In this document: in pieces, positions 8,820 to 18,307 of the stretch
How the letters are laid out: the number at the start of each line of letters is the position of its first letter
How positions within the stretch are numbered: position 1 is the stretch's first letter
Assembly: GCF_003846175.1 (NCBI RefSeq)
Contig: NZ_ML123050.1
Location: 457,921-521,920 of the forward strand
DNA from: Streptomyces sp. ADI95-17
Lineage (GTDB): Bacteria; Actinomycetota; Actinomycetes; Streptomycetales; Streptomycetaceae
Direction of reading: 5' to 3'
DNA: 64,000 nt
The notes under the pieces: model-generated
Seen by the model: the letters and a program-made list of their open reading frames with translations, nothing else
What the model was told of the DNA's origin: nothing
Databases searched by the model: none
Program-made: the position numbers and the translations under genes

Positions 8820-9635
8820 TCAGCCGGACTCCGGCCGCGCGGCGGAGGCCGCCGCAGCGGCGATGGCCAGCGCGTCGCGTGCAGGGTGGTCGAGAAGGTC
8901 CTGAAGGTCCGTGTTGGTGGTGCCGAGGAAACCATGGCGGACACTCGTGGCGATCGAGGAAAGCATGGGCGGCTGGAACGGCAGGAGCCCAGGGGTGTCC
9001 AGGAGCCTGCGCCGGTATTCCGCCAACCCGATGGTGCGGTGGCCCGTTCCCAGGTGACCGGCAACGGACGCCGCCGTGATCGGCACGCCGACAAGGTCGT
9101 AGACGCGTCCGGTGTGACGCTCCGGATCGACTGCGACGATCGCCGCCACATCGGCCAGGTCCGCACGGGCCACTGCTGCCAGCGCGCCCGCGCCGAACGC
9201 GGACTCCAGCGTATCGCCGTCCCACGTCATCAGGGCGCCGAAGAGTTCGGCGTACAGGCCGTTGCGCAGGATTGTCCAGCTCAGGCCGCTGTCCGTGACG
9301 AGCTGTTCGGTTGCACGGTGGGCGAGCGCGAAGCCGAGGTGGTCACCGGCACCGGTCAGGCTCGTGTAGATGATGTGCTGGATGCCGTCGCGGACGGCAG
9401 CTTCGACAACTGCCGCGTGCCGCCGGACCACCTGGTCGTCCTCCGCGTAGCCCGCGGAGACCAGCACGACGGTGGTGACACCGGCCAGGTCGAGGCTGGA
9501 CGGGTTGTCGAAGTCCAGCAGCCGCATCGCGTCGCCGGGCGTTCGGCTGCCGCCTGTCGCGTCCGCCTTGCGGGCGTGCAGAGCGGCGAGAGTGAGTGCG
9601 CCGAGATGTCCGTTCGCTCCGGTCACCAAGATCAT
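8820..9635 (-). CDS. NmrA-like NAD(P)H-binding reductase, QorB type
   Basis: 271 residues. The Rossmann motif TGANGHLG is at residues 5-12. The body resembles the NmrA/HSCARG family and quinone reductase QorB: HIIYTSLTG in the catalytic region and WTILRNGLYAE on the following strand. It is therefore a probable NAD(P)H-dependent quinone or aldehyde reductase, or a redox sensor. It is transcribed divergently from an HxlR regulator with 85 bp between the starts, an arrangement known for redox-controlled qorB/qorR pairs. Confidence 0.87.
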   Translation of the reverse strand: MILVTGANGHLGALTLAALHARKADATGGSRTPGDAMRLLDFDNPSSLDLAGVTTVVLVSAGYAEDDQVVRRHAAVVEAAVRDGIQHIIYTSLTGAGDHLGFALAHRATEQLVTDSGLSWTILRNGLYAELFGALMTWDGDTLESAFGAGALAAVARADLADVAAIVAVDPERHTGRVYDLVGVPITAASVAGHLGTGHRTIGLAEYRRRLLDTPGLLPFQPPMLSSIATSVRHGFLGTTNTDLQDLLDHPARDALAIAAAAASAARPESG

Positions 9636-9720
9636 GGGTCGCCGTCTCCTTCGTGGTTCTCTTCAGTAACTACGATGGGATCCTGACCCGTCCGCCCACC
9701 GGCCACAAGAAGGCAGTTCG

Positions 9721-10143
9721 ATGTCACCCACGCACACCGGAGTAACCCCCGAGCCTGCTGAGCTCGACCCCTGCGGGCGGAAGGACCACCCCGACTGCGG
9801 CATCCGGGATGTGCTGGACCGGGTCGGCGACAAGTGGTCGGTCCTCGTGATCGTGGAGCTCGCCGGCGGGCCGCGCCGTTTCCGGGAACTGCAGCGTGCG
9901 ATCGAGGGCATCTCTCAGCGCATGCTCACGCTCACCGTGCGCAGGCTGGAGCGCGACGGGCTCGTCCTCCGCACGGTGTATCCCACCGTTCCGTCCCAGG
10001 TCGACTACCGCCTCACCGAAACCGGCGCAAGCCTGACCCACCTCGTCAAGGCGCTCGCCGAGTGGTCCTTGGCGCACCGAGCAGGCATCGCCGAAGCCCG
10101 ACACGACTACGACCAGAAGCACCCCGGCCACGATGTGCGTTGA
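9721..10143 (+). CDS. HxlR-family transcriptional regulator
   Basis: 140 residues, a complete HxlR/MarR-like winged helix: DKWSVLVIVELAGGPRRFREL, then ISQRMLTLTVRRLERDGLV and a beta wing at VPSQVDYRLTETG. Two cysteines in the N-terminal arm (Cys18 and Cys26) could sense oxidants, as in QorR/HypR-type members; the first, just before the winged helix, is the expected position. It faces the NmrA-type reductase gene, which it probably controls (inference). Confidence 0.9.
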   Translation: MSPTHTGVTPEPAELDPCGRKDHPDCGIRDVLDRVGDKWSVLVIVELAGGPRRFRELQRAIEGISQRMLTLTVRRLERDGLVLRTVYPTVPSQVDYRLTETGASLTHLVKALAEWSLAHRAGIAEARHDYDQKHPGHDVR

Positions 10144-10425
10144 CCGGACCGTCCTGGTCCACGCACGACGCCATCCCACCATCAGCCAATGCGCGCCACC
10201 GACACCGGCGGCATGGATCGCTGTTCGCCAATCGCAGCCGCGTCAGGCGGTTCGTTGTCGGAGGCAACTTGCCGTTGGGCAATGACCGCTGGGAAGGATC
10301 ACGGGTGAGCAGGCCGTGCTAGGACTCGACTTCGCGCGGCGCACAACCCTTGGAGATCATCAGCGTCGCCGCCCCGGCAGCACGCGCCAGACCGGGCAGA
10401 GAATTGGACCGCGGGGAAGCCGGAC

Positions 10426-10977
10426 TCAAAGGCTCAGCACGATGGCAGCTCCGATGCCGCCTACAAACAGCGCGAAGGCGGCCTCTGGCCAGCCACCCCG
10501 CCCCCAGCGGAATGGTCTGTCGAGGGCGAACCGCCCGGGCCCGATGGCGGCGATGGCCAGGGCCACCACCGCGATGCACACATTGAACTCGACGCCGCCT
10601 TGCGTTTCCCATAGGCCGTGTGCCGCCGTTACGGTCGCCATGGCATTGATCATCACACCGATCAGGGCAGCCGAAGCCAATGGCGTGAAAAGCCCCAGGG
10701 CCAGCCCCAGGCCGCCCAGAAACTCCGAACCACCGCCTATGGCGGCATAGAGCGTTCCTGGGCGGTACCCCAGGGCGGCGAAGCCCTTGCCTGTTGCGTC
10801 GAGACCTTCACCACCGAGTATTCCGAAGAGTTTCTGGGATCCGTGCCCGGCCATGAGGAGACCGAAGGTGATCCTGACAAGGAGCAGACCGCAGTCACCG
10901 GCGGATACCGCGGTCTTTCCCTGAACGCGGGCCGCCGGCTGGGGCGGGGCACGCAATTTCTCATCGATGAACTTCAT
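10426..10977 (-). CDS. DoxX-family membrane protein
   Basis: 183 residues. The DoxX core starts at LLLVRITFGLLMAGHGSQKLFG and continues with four hydrophobic segments, including GGGSEFLGGLGLALGLFTPLA. DoxX proteins are small inner-membrane proteins linked to thiosulfate or redox metabolism. In actinobacteria DoxX-like proteins support oxidative-stress resistance. ATG 10977 is chosen because GGAG lies 6 nt upstream. TTG 10989 would place the ribosome site inside the gene. Confidence 0.88.
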   Translation of the reverse strand: MKFIDEKLRAPPQPAARVQGKTAVSAGDCGLLLVRITFGLLMAGHGSQKLFGILGGEGLDATGKGFAALGYRPGTLYAAIGGGSEFLGGLGLALGLFTPLASAALIGVMINAMATVTAAHGLWETQGGVEFNVCIAVVALAIAAIGPGRFALDRPFRWGRGGWPEAAFALFVGGIGAAIVLSL

Positions 10978-11247
10978 TGGATTCTCCAAAATCGCATTGC
11001 CTCTCCATCCTTACCCCTCCCCCAGCCGGTATCGAGCCCGGAGCGGTGGAGTGCGCGCGGTATCAGCAGGTACGACGAGGCGTGACCTCCACTGATGCGG
11101 GTCCCGGGTGTTCTGCGCCGGAACTCCTACCAGCACGTCCGGCAACGCTGGGAGACAGGCGGCCGGAGCGGGCGCGGCCCGGGCATGGGACATGGGACTC
11201 CGGGTTGTTCACGGCCTGGTCCCGGCGGCCGGTGTACGGTCTGCGGC

Positions 11248-11751
11248 ATGACAGCCGAAGATTCGAAGGCCCCCGAACCCCGGGTGCAGCTGGTCATTGG
11301 CATCGTCCGCCAGGGCAACGAGATCCTGCTCGTGCGAGAGAGTCTCGGCACTGACGGCGAGATGCTCTGGTCCCTCCCCGGTGGCGGGGTCGAGGACGGC
11401 GAGCTCATGCACGAAGCTCTCCGGCGCGAACTGCGGGAGGAGACCGGGCTGCTGGTGGGCGACCCGGTGCGGACCGCGTTCCTCATGCACATCGACTCCG
11501 AACAGCACCCGTCGGCGTTGGCCGTTGCCTTCGAGATCGAAGAGTGGTGCGGGGACGTTGCGCCGGAGGACGACGACATCGCACAGGCTGCCTTCTTCCC
11601 CCTGCCTGATGCCCTGAAGCTGCTCGGCGAACTGGACAGTGCAACGCAGCGGGAGCCCATCGTCGGCTATCTGACCGGGGCCATCGCGCCGGGGACCACC
11701 TGGCTGTACCGCAACCGGGGCAAGGAGGAGACGCTCGTCGCCCGCTGGTGA
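11248..11751 (+). CDS. Nudix hydrolase
   Basis: 167 residues. The Nudix box is complete: G-x5-E-x7-R-E-L-x-E-E-x-G-L, read from GGVEDGE through RRELREETGLL at about residues 44-66. It should hydrolyse a nucleoside diphosphate linked to another moiety; the substrate is not predictable. ATG 11248 has no clear ribosome site, but TACGGT lies 7-8 nt upstream and could be a -10 element of a leaderless transcript. In-frame starts upstream (11095) add a low-complexity arm and are rejected. Confidence 0.9.
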   Translation: MTAEDSKAPEPRVQLVIGIVRQGNEILLVRESLGTDGEMLWSLPGGGVEDGELMHEALRRELREETGLLVGDPVRTAFLMHIDSEQHPSALAVAFEIEEWCGDVAPEDDDIAQAAFFPLPDALKLLGELDSATQREPIVGYLTGAIAPGTTWLYRNRGKEETLVARW

Positions 11752-12104
11752 CGCCGGACAGTGGCCACCACATGAAGATCACGATCTACGGCTGGAGTAC
11801 CGACAGCGGGATGACAACGGCGGCTCGGACCACGTCATGGGCCAGTCCGTGGAACCGATGCCATACACATACTCACGACGGACGAACTGTTTCGACGGAT
11901 TCGACAGGTCCGGCAGATCCGCGAGGTCCGACAGGAGTGGACCGGTTTCCGGCGTCCGGGTCGGCTGATCGCGATGGCTGCTGCGGCTCACCCCTTCCTC
12001 CGGCTTCGCGGCCCGGCAGAGCCTCGTCGAATACCCGCAGGTCGTCGCCCACTACGCGCCCACCACCGGATTGCAGGCCTCGACGCCCTTGGTAGGGTCC
12101 ACGG
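11752..12104. other. 353-bp gap with no convincing gene
   Basis: A short ATG frame at 11772 begins MKITIYGWST and then loses coding character, so it may be the stub of a lost gene. Around 11900-11940 the words TCCGRCAG and TCCG recur irregularly. Just before the next gene, TAGGGT (about 12092-12097) sits 7 nt from its ATG and may be a leaderless-promoter -10. Confidence 0.3.
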
Positions 12105-13346
12105 ATGCGTTTCGACTGGGCCGGTCTTCAAGCGGCGATACGGGACCAGGTCGTCGGCTTCGTCCGACGCATGTGCGCCGAGCATCCTGACGAGCACATC
12201 TACGGCGCGGCTGTCCATGAGTTCTACGCCGAGTCCGGCGGCACCATCGCCTGGACGCTCGTCGGTGTGGCGAGCGAGGAGAGACTCGCAGCCGCCGCGC
12301 CGGACGCACTCGATGCTCAGGCCCTGCGGTGGAGCCCGGCGGACTGGCCATGGCAACTCGACCCGGGAGCGGCCGAGGAGGAGTGGGCCTCCCGGCTGGA
12401 GACAGCCGCGACGGCAGGGGACGGCCGGCACTGGGACACGGTCCACGAGCGCTACCTCCGTACCGCTGCCAAGGCCTGCACAGCAGCGAGGAAGCAGCTG
12501 GTGGCCGACGGGATCGTGGGCGGGGACTTCGTCGTCGTCGCGATGGACGAGGCGTGGGAGCTCATTCCGTTGAGTCTGACCCGGGCGCAGGTACGCAAGC
12601 ACTTCCCCGAACTGGACGCCGAGCAGCGAGAGGCGGACCGACTGGCCGCGCTGCCTCCGGAGCAGCAGGTGGCCGAGCTCGTCGCGATCGTCGGGTCGCA
12701 CTCGTCGCCGTTGCCCTCCGAACGGGCCATCCAGTGGCTTCGGGCGCTCGGTGGGCTCACCGTCCCCGCCGCGCTGGCGTGTCTGGACAGTTCTCCCGAC
12801 AAGTGGCTCTGGGCGAAGCTCCTGGCCGACATCGGCATCACGTCGGCCGAGGTGTCCGATGCACTGGAACGAACCATGACGAACAAGCACCTCGACGAGC
12901 CGGACCGGTCCTGGGCCGCGGCAGCGCTCTCGCGTCTGGGCCGGATGGATCTGGTGGTGAAGCGGCTCGACAGTATTCCGCCGGGGGTGGCAGTACAAGG
13001 CTTCGCCGCACCCTATACATCGTTCCGCGACCACGGCGCCCACGGTCCCCTCGACTACGCGCCGCTGGAGAACGCACTGGCAGTGTGCCCCGACCGTCGT
13101 CCCGACGTGTCCGAGCAGCTCGCCCCGGGGAGGGGGCTCTGCTCGATCGGCCCGGACGAGGCCGGGACAGCGCTCGCGGCACTGGCCTCGGCGCTGCCCG
13201 TCGTACGGCGCCACGCGCTCCTCGTACTGTCCGGCGCACCGCTCAACGCGGAGCAGCGTCACCGCTACACCGCGCGGCTGAAGCACCTGAGCCAGGACGA
13301 CCCGGATCCGCAGGTACGCGAGGCCGCCGCCATGCTCGGCGGGTGA
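12105..13346 (+). CDS. DUF4303-like protein with HEAT-like C-terminal repeats
   Basis: 413 residues. Residues 1-170 resemble DUF4303: an AAVHEFYAESGG strand pair, a RWSPADWPWQ motif and FVVVAMDEAWELIPLSLT. Residues 205-410 are paired helices with HEAT-repeat spacing (PAALACLDSSPDKWLWAKLLADIG, and QVREAAAMLGG at the end). HEAT arrays bind proteins, so a scaffold or immunity-type role is possible, but nothing adjacent supports a specific one. The stop codon overlaps the start of the next gene (GTGA at 13343-13346). Confidence 0.75.
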   Translation: MRFDWAGLQAAIRDQVVGFVRRMCAEHPDEHIYGAAVHEFYAESGGTIAWTLVGVASEERLAAAAPDALDAQALRWSPADWPWQLDPGAAEEEWASRLETAATAGDGRHWDTVHERYLRTAAKACTAARKQLVADGIVGGDFVVVAMDEAWELIPLSLTRAQVRKHFPELDAEQREADRLAALPPEQQVAELVAIVGSHSSPLPSERAIQWLRALGGLTVPAALACLDSSPDKWLWAKLLADIGITSAEVSDALERTMTNKHLDEPDRSWAAAALSRLGRMDLVVKRLDSIPPGVAVQGFAAPYTSFRDHGAHGPLDYAPLENALAVCPDRRPDVSEQLAPGRGLCSIGPDEAGTALAALASALPVVRRHALLVLSGAPLNAEQRHRYTARLKHLSQDDPDPQVREAAAMLGG

Positions 13347-13993
13347 ACGGAATCGGGCTGTTGCCTGTTGCGGTGCGCGGCACGGGCTCTGCTCGGCGGC
13401 TGGGGAGCCGGCTGCGCGAACTGTCCGCGGACGGTCTCACGGTGGGCGCCCATGGCCTGCGGCACCTGAACGCAGCCGAGCGGGTGGCCGAGGTGGGCTC
13501 GGACGCCTACCTGTGTGACGAGGTCGCCCCCTGTGCGGCTGGACTGCGTGCGGAGGGGTTCGACCCGCGTACCTTCGCCTATCCGTGCTCCGCCCGTTCG
13601 GAGTCCTCGGATGCGCTGCTCACCGAAGTCTCCACCCGGCTTCGTGGCAGCGTCAGCGTCCCGGAGGGCCGAGAGCTTGCCGGTATCGACGATTTCTTCG
13701 TGCCCGTCGCCGAACTGCCCGAACGCCGCATCCTGATCGGTGCCGGCGCGGACAACGGCGCCCAGCACCAGCCCCGTGGCCATTCCGATGCCATGCTGCT
13801 CGGAGGGCTGCGTCGAGCGGTGGAGCGCGGCAAGGTGTCAATCCTCATCGCCCATGCGATCGCCGACACCCACGAACACGACTACATCGCCCCGGCCCGG
13901 ATCGAGTGGCTGCTCACTCGGGCCGCCGAACTGGGTCTGCGCTGCCTCGGCTTCGACGATCTGCCGGAGGCTGGATCCCTCACCGCTGCATGA
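13343..13993 (+). pseudogene. Polysaccharide deacetylase (CE4) lacking the N-terminal catalytic motif
   Basis: 216 codons from GTG 13343. The NodB-type domain is recognisable: VGAHGLRH (metal-binding H-x3-H), FAYPCSARSESSDALL (motif-3 position) and LIAHAIADTHEHDYI (C-terminal catalytic region). The first NodB motif with the catalytic and metal-binding aspartates (T-F-D-D-G) is missing, and the homologous region appears to begin only after it. The frame is intact and overlaps the preceding stop by 4 nt, so it may still be translated, but it is unlikely to be an active esterase. It is most simply a 5'-truncated remnant captured behind the DUF4303-like gene. Confidence 0.6.
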
Positions 13994-14339
13994 AGGTGCC
14001 GTTCTCCCGGTACAGGCCGAGGCATTCGTGGACCGGGGCGAGGTCCGTTCGGTCTCGTGTGCGGCATCATCTGCCTCTGCCGACCACCTGCCAAGGCGCA
14101 AGTGGCTCCAAGTCCCTCAGGTATTTCAGTACTTGGGCATTCCGACTCCCGTCGGGACCCGTCCGCCGAGGCCCGCCCAGGTTCATCGTGTGGCCCTCGT
14201 GCGCCGAGTCGACTCCATCGGGACACTTCCCGCCCAGCAGCATTCGCGTCTCGTCCCAAAGCGATCAGTCAGTGCCTCAGCGGAGCCGGACACCGGACCT
14301 GGCGGCCGTCCGCAGAGCGAGAACCCAACTGGTCCCCGA
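13994..14339. other. 346-bp gap without recognisable content
   Basis: It lies between two convergent genes. No frame shows a recognisable protein, and no strong hairpin or repeat was found. Confidence 0.4.
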
Positions 14340-15314
14340 TCAGCGTCTGCCTGCTCGGGACAGTGCGGCCTCGGCCTGTGCAGCCAGGGTTCCGACCAGG
14401 TCGGCCGCGGACGGCAGGTCGTTGATGAGGTCGATGGCCTCGCTGGCCCACTGGGGCAGTGCGGGGATCTCGCCTCGTACCACGGCGTCCTGGTATGCCT
14501 GTTGGGAATGAGGGGCAGCTGCGAGCTCGTCCTCCCGGCCCCACCAGCCATCGAGGTAGGGGTGGCCAAGGGTGCGTGCGGTGTACTTCGTCGGCCACCG
14601 CGAGCTGCGGGCGATGTCCAGCAAGCTGTTGCGCTCGGTGTCCTCTCCACGCCCCGCAACGATCGCCCGGGCGGTCTCGGGAGCGAGCAGCGCCTCGGGC
14701 GTGGCATGGAAGCGGGTGCCGACCAGTGCTCCCTCAGCCCCCAGCGCCAGGGCGGCCGCCACACCGCGCCCGTCCGCGATTCCGCCGGCCGCCAGCACCG
14801 GGGTCGGCGTGGCCAGGTCCACCACGACGGGGACGAACGGCAGCGTGGACCGTCCGTGCCGGGCCCCGTGTCCGCCGGATTCGGTGCCTTGCGCCACGAT
14901 CACATCGGCGCCCAGTTCCACCGCCCTCCGAGCCTCCTCCAGATCGGTGACCTGGATGATCAGCACCGCGCCCGCGCTGCGGATGTGCTCCACGAACGGG
15001 CCGGGGTCGCCGAAGGACAACATCATCGCGGTCGGACCGTGTTCCAGCGCCCGCGCGACGACAGCGACGTCGACCGCCCACGACAGAAAGCCGATGCCCC
15101 AGGGCTTCCCGGCTGCCTCATCGACCAGGACGGGCAGCTCCCTGGCCAGCCAGTCCTCGTCCCCGCCTCCGCCCCCCAGCAGTCCGAGCCCGCCGCCGCG
15201 CGAGACCGTCCCCGCCAGTGCTCCACCGGCCGAACCACCCATCGGGGCCAGGGCAATCGGATACTCCACACCGGATATTTCCGTGAATGCCGTCGACAAT
15301 CCCATGCCCTCCAT
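14340..15314 (-). CDS. Nitronate monooxygenase family flavoprotein
   Basis: 324 residues. An FMN-dependent TIM-barrel of the NMO / 2-nitropropane dioxygenase family, which oxidises toxic alkyl nitronates. Diagnostic parts: ALAPMGGSAGG near the N-terminus, AQGTESGGHGARHG (catalytic His region), and VLAAGGIADGRG with ALVGTRFHAT (FMN phosphate binding). ATG 15314 gives M-E-G-M-G-L; ATG 15305 is the close alternative. Longer starts add about 50 residues of low-complexity sequence overlapping the neighbouring gene. Confidence 0.88.
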   Translation of the reverse strand: MEGMGLSTAFTEISGVEYPIALAPMGGSAGGALAGTVSRGGGLGLLGGGGGDEDWLARELPVLVDEAAGKPWGIGFLSWAVDVAVVARALEHGPTAMMLSFGDPGPFVEHIRSAGAVLIIQVTDLEEARRAVELGADVIVAQGTESGGHGARHGRSTLPFVPVVVDLATPTPVLAAGGIADGRGVAAALALGAEGALVGTRFHATPEALLAPETARAIVAGRGEDTERNSLLDIARSSRWPTKYTARTLGHPYLDGWWGREDELAAAPHSQQAYQDAVVRGEIPALPQWASEAIDLINDLPSAADLVGTLAAQAEAALSRAGRR

Positions 15315-15438
15315 CCTTGCCCCACCGTCCTGCCCGTCGCAGCGAAACCGGCGATCGCATGCAGCGCGCCGAACAGGCCGGTGCAGAGGCATGGTGGCGT
15401 CCTGGCGAGCAGCGGCCCGCTTCTGGCCCTCGGGCGGA

Positions 15439-16143
15439 TCAGGCGGCTCCAGCCGGACCGGCAAGTTCCACGAGGTGCCGGGCTGTGCCGGCAGGGTCGA
15501 CGATCTGATGGAGGTGTGCGCCGGGCAGGTGTGCCACGCGCCAGCCGCGTTCGTGTGCCTCGGCGGAGCAGTCCTCGTACGGCGGGCCGAACAGCAAGTA
15601 GGAGCAGGGGTGGTCGTCCCAGCCCTCGGGGACCGGGATGCGCTGCTCGTAGTAGGACAGCGGCAGGCTCGGCTGCTCCTCGACGACCGTTTGCCGCACT
15701 GTCGGATCGGAGAACATGGGTGCGACGTCCGCCTCGTCCCACCAGTCCGTCCAGCGCGGCAGCCTGCCGTTCACCGCCATCGGGCGGAGGAACTCCTGAA
15801 ATTCGGGAGAGGCGACAGGTGTCGGCCCGATCCGGGCCGGCAGCGCGGCATCGACGAAGATCGATCCGGCCACCGGATGATCCAGGCCGGCACGGATCGC
15901 CGGGAGGAACAAGCCGGCGTTGCTGTGAGCGACCAACGTCACTGGGTTGCCGACCGGGACCTGCCGCAGGTCATCGCGGACGGCATCGGCGACACGGGGC
16001 CAGAAGGGCGGAGCACCGCCGCCGATGTGCAGCAGGGACGGCACCCGTACCGTGTATCCCGCGGCCGTGAGATGTTCGGCCACGGGTTGCCAGGTCGAGG
16101 GGCCTACGGACGGACTGTGGACGAGAACGAAGATGGGCTGCAT
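15439..16143 (-). CDS. Alpha/beta hydrolase
   Basis: 234 residues. FVLVHSPSVGPSTWQPVA is the oxyanion strand-turn. The nucleophile elbow is AHSNAG, so the usual first Gly of G-x-S-x-G is Ala, as in several EstC/MenH-like hydrolases. The catalytic His is probably in LPGAHLHQIVDP. ATG 16143 has AGGA 7-8 nt upstream. The substrate is unknown. It lies upstream of the nitronate monooxygenase gene on the same strand with 124 bp between them, so they may be co-transcribed. Confidence 0.82.
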   Translation of the reverse strand: MQPIFVLVHSPSVGPSTWQPVAEHLTAAGYTVRVPSLLHIGGGAPPFWPRVADAVRDDLRQVPVGNPVTLVAHSNAGLFLPAIRAGLDHPVAGSIFVDAALPARIGPTPVASPEFQEFLRPMAVNGRLPRWTDWWDEADVAPMFSDPTVRQTVVEEQPSLPLSYYEQRIPVPEGWDDHPCSYLLFGPPYEDCSAEAHERGWRVAHLPGAHLHQIVDPAGTARHLVELAGPAGAA

Positions 16144-16369
16144 ATGACGATCCTGTCGCCTGTCCACCGGGGACGCGACAGCGTCAGCCGATAGCGGAAC
16201 GGGGGCTTCGCAGCGGGCCGGAGACCATGTCGTATGTGACCGCGGCGGTCAGTCGGTGAGCGAGTTCGACCGCGAGGCGGACGGTCGAGAGCACCACGCC
16301 ACCTGTGGCGATCCCGGCGAGCACCAGGCGAATAACCGGGATGCCGGTTTCCCGGGCCGCTGTGGGTGC

Positions 16370-17815
16370 TCAGGCAGCGAGTGAGTGCAGGCGTCGGTCG
16401 AGGACCGTGACCAGCAGGTACAGCACACCTGCACCGGCCATCACCCAGGCCAGCTCGTGCATGCCACCGGTGTCGGCGTGTTGGCCGAAGGCGAGCGCCG
16501 ACGCAGCGGATGCGACCATCGAGCCCATGTAGGAGAAGGTGCGCAACAGCCCGGAAGAAGCTGCTATGCGCTCCGGATCGGCCTGTCGGTACAACGAGTT
16601 CTGCAATGCGAGGCTGTTGAGCCCCTGCGGCACACCGAAGACCAGCGCGACGACCAGCAGCATCCAGATCGGACTGCTCGCGTTCAGACACAGCATCAGC
16701 ACACACGCGACGATCTGGCCGACGGCGCCGATGACGAGCCGGCCCCAAACGGCGTTGCGTCGACCGGTGAACGCCGAGACGGCGATGGCCAGCAGGAACA
16801 TCGGCAGCTGCACGAGTCCCGCCTGGGAGGCCGAGAGTCCGCGGCCCTCCTCCACCCACTGAGTGAAGCCGTAGAGGAAGGCGTAGGAGACGACGTACGC
16901 GACCAGGGCTCGCCCATAGGTGGCGAGCAGGGGTGCGTTGCCGCCGAGGACTCGCAGGTCGATGAAGGGTTCGGGGGCCCGCAGCTCACGCCGGGCGAAC
17001 AGGATGGCCGCCGCGGCTGCAATGGCGGGGAGGTACAGCGTCCGCACGCTCAGGTTCATGAGGAACAGCAGCAGGGTGACGAGCATCGCTGCGAACAGGC
17101 CGATGCCGGGGAGGTCGAGACGCGTCGCGATGCGTCCGTGGCCGCCGGGGCCTTCCGGACCACCGGGCTGGACGTGCGGGGACTTCGGCAGCCGTAGCGC
17201 GCCGAGAACCAGCGCGGCCGCGGCGAGCGGGATGTTCAGCGCGAAGGTGGTGCGCCAGCCGCCCACGCCGATCAGCAGGCCGCCGAGCGTGGGGCCGATG
17301 ACGGCGATGGTCTGGTTGGAGACGGCGAGCGCGGTGAGTACTCCGCCGGGGTTGTCGTTTCCGGTACGGTCCGCCTCGCGGCGCAGCAGTGACATTGCGG
17401 CCGGATACCCGACGTAGGTGCCGAAGCCGAGCACCACCCGGGCGCCGATGAGGACGCCCAGGTTGGGGGCGAACATTCCGATGATGCCTGCGGCGCCTAC
17501 GAGTGCGGTGCCGATCAGGAAGAGTCGGCGCGGCCCGAAGAGGTCGATGAGGCGACCGACGACGGGCTGCCCTATCGCGGTGGCGAGGTACAGCGCCGAG
17601 ACGAGCCAGGCGGTCTCCGCGGGCGGGGCGCCGAACGCGGCGCCGATGGGGACGAGTGCGACAGCGATGATCGTCGAGTTGATCGGGTTGAGGACCGACC
17701 CGAGGATCATCGGTGGTATCAGGCGACGATCGAAGCGGTTGCCCGGGGCGCTCCGCCCGCTGCCGCCCTTGCGGGGCGTCGCGTCGGGGGGAATGAGGGG
17801 CTTTTCCTCGCTCAT
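16370..17815 (-). CDS. MFS drug exporter, DHA2 (14-TMS) type
   Basis: 481 residues with 14 predicted membrane segments. Motif A between TM2 and TM3 reads GRLIDLFGPRRLFLIG. The D-x-R-x-x-x-G region (GARVVLGFGTYVGYP) and the long central loop at about 210-235 fit proton-driven multidrug antiporters. It lies directly downstream of, and on the same strand as, a MarR-type regulator gene that is interrupted by an amber codon. Expression may therefore be constitutive if MarR was a repressor (inference). Confidence 0.9.
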   Translation of the reverse strand: MSEEKPLIPPDATPRKGGSGRSAPGNRFDRRLIPPMILGSVLNPINSTIIAVALVPIGAAFGAPPAETAWLVSALYLATAIGQPVVGRLIDLFGPRRLFLIGTALVGAAGIIGMFAPNLGVLIGARVVLGFGTYVGYPAAMSLLRREADRTGNDNPGGVLTALAVSNQTIAVIGPTLGGLLIGVGGWRTTFALNIPLAAAALVLGALRLPKSPHVQPGGPEGPGGHGRIATRLDLPGIGLFAAMLVTLLLFLMNLSVRTLYLPAIAAAAAILFARRELRAPEPFIDLRVLGGNAPLLATYGRALVAYVVSYAFLYGFTQWVEEGRGLSASQAGLVQLPMFLLAIAVSAFTGRRNAVWGRLVIGAVGQIVACVLMLCLNASSPIWMLLVVALVFGVPQGLNSLALQNSLYRQADPERIAASSGLLRTFSYMGSMVASAASALAFGQHADTGGMHELAWVMAGAGVLYLLVTVLDRRLHSLAA

Positions 17816-17839
17816 GGTTCGAAGCTCATGTTTCGATGC

Positions 17840-18307
17840 TCATGGTTCGATCAGTCTTTCCAGCACGGCCATCGCCTGCACGACCGTCTGCCGCTCACTC
17901 TCCGTACAGTGCTCTTCCAGGGCACGGGTCAGCCAGGCGTGACGGGCCTCCCGGTCCCCCTCGGCGCGTTCACGGCCGGAGTCGGTGAGAGTGACGCGCT
18001 GCTTGCGGCCGTCCTAGGGATCGGCGTGACGCTCCACTAGCCCGAGACGGGAGAGCGACCCGATCGTGGTGGCCATGGACTGCGGCCGCACACCCTCCAG
18101 AGCCGCGAGGTCACTTGCCGTGGCGGGCCCGCTCTTGGAGAGCCGGGCGAGGACGGAGGCCTGGGAGAGAGTGATGTCCGCGGTGTCGTTCACGCTCCGG
18201 ATGCGACGGCGCAGGCGCCCGACGGTTACGAGGACGGCGCCTGCGGCACGGACCGCGGAGGCGGACACGGGCGCGGAGGCGGAAGCGCTCTCGGTCTTCT
18301 TGGCCAT
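17840..18307 (-). pseudogene. MarR-family regulator interrupted by an in-frame TAG
   Basis: From ATG 18307 the frame encodes a MarR winged helix (TLSQASVLARLSKSGPATASDLA, then GVRPQSMATTIGSLSRLGLVERHADP). It meets TAG at 18014-18016, in the beta-wing. The same frame continues without further stops as DGRKQRVTLTDSGRERAEG and a full dimerisation helix to TGA at 17840-17842. Read through, the protein is 155 residues, the normal MarR length. A single C-to-T type change would create the stop. The downstream 25 nt lead into the exporter gene. Confidence 0.85.

Noticed and set aside
16190..16369. Short minus-strand frame after the MFS stop reading LVLAGIATGGVVLSTVRLAVEL
   Set aside because: It is simply the in-frame continuation after the exporter's TGA; it has no ribosome site and only about 46 codons from the first GTG, so it is too weak to call.
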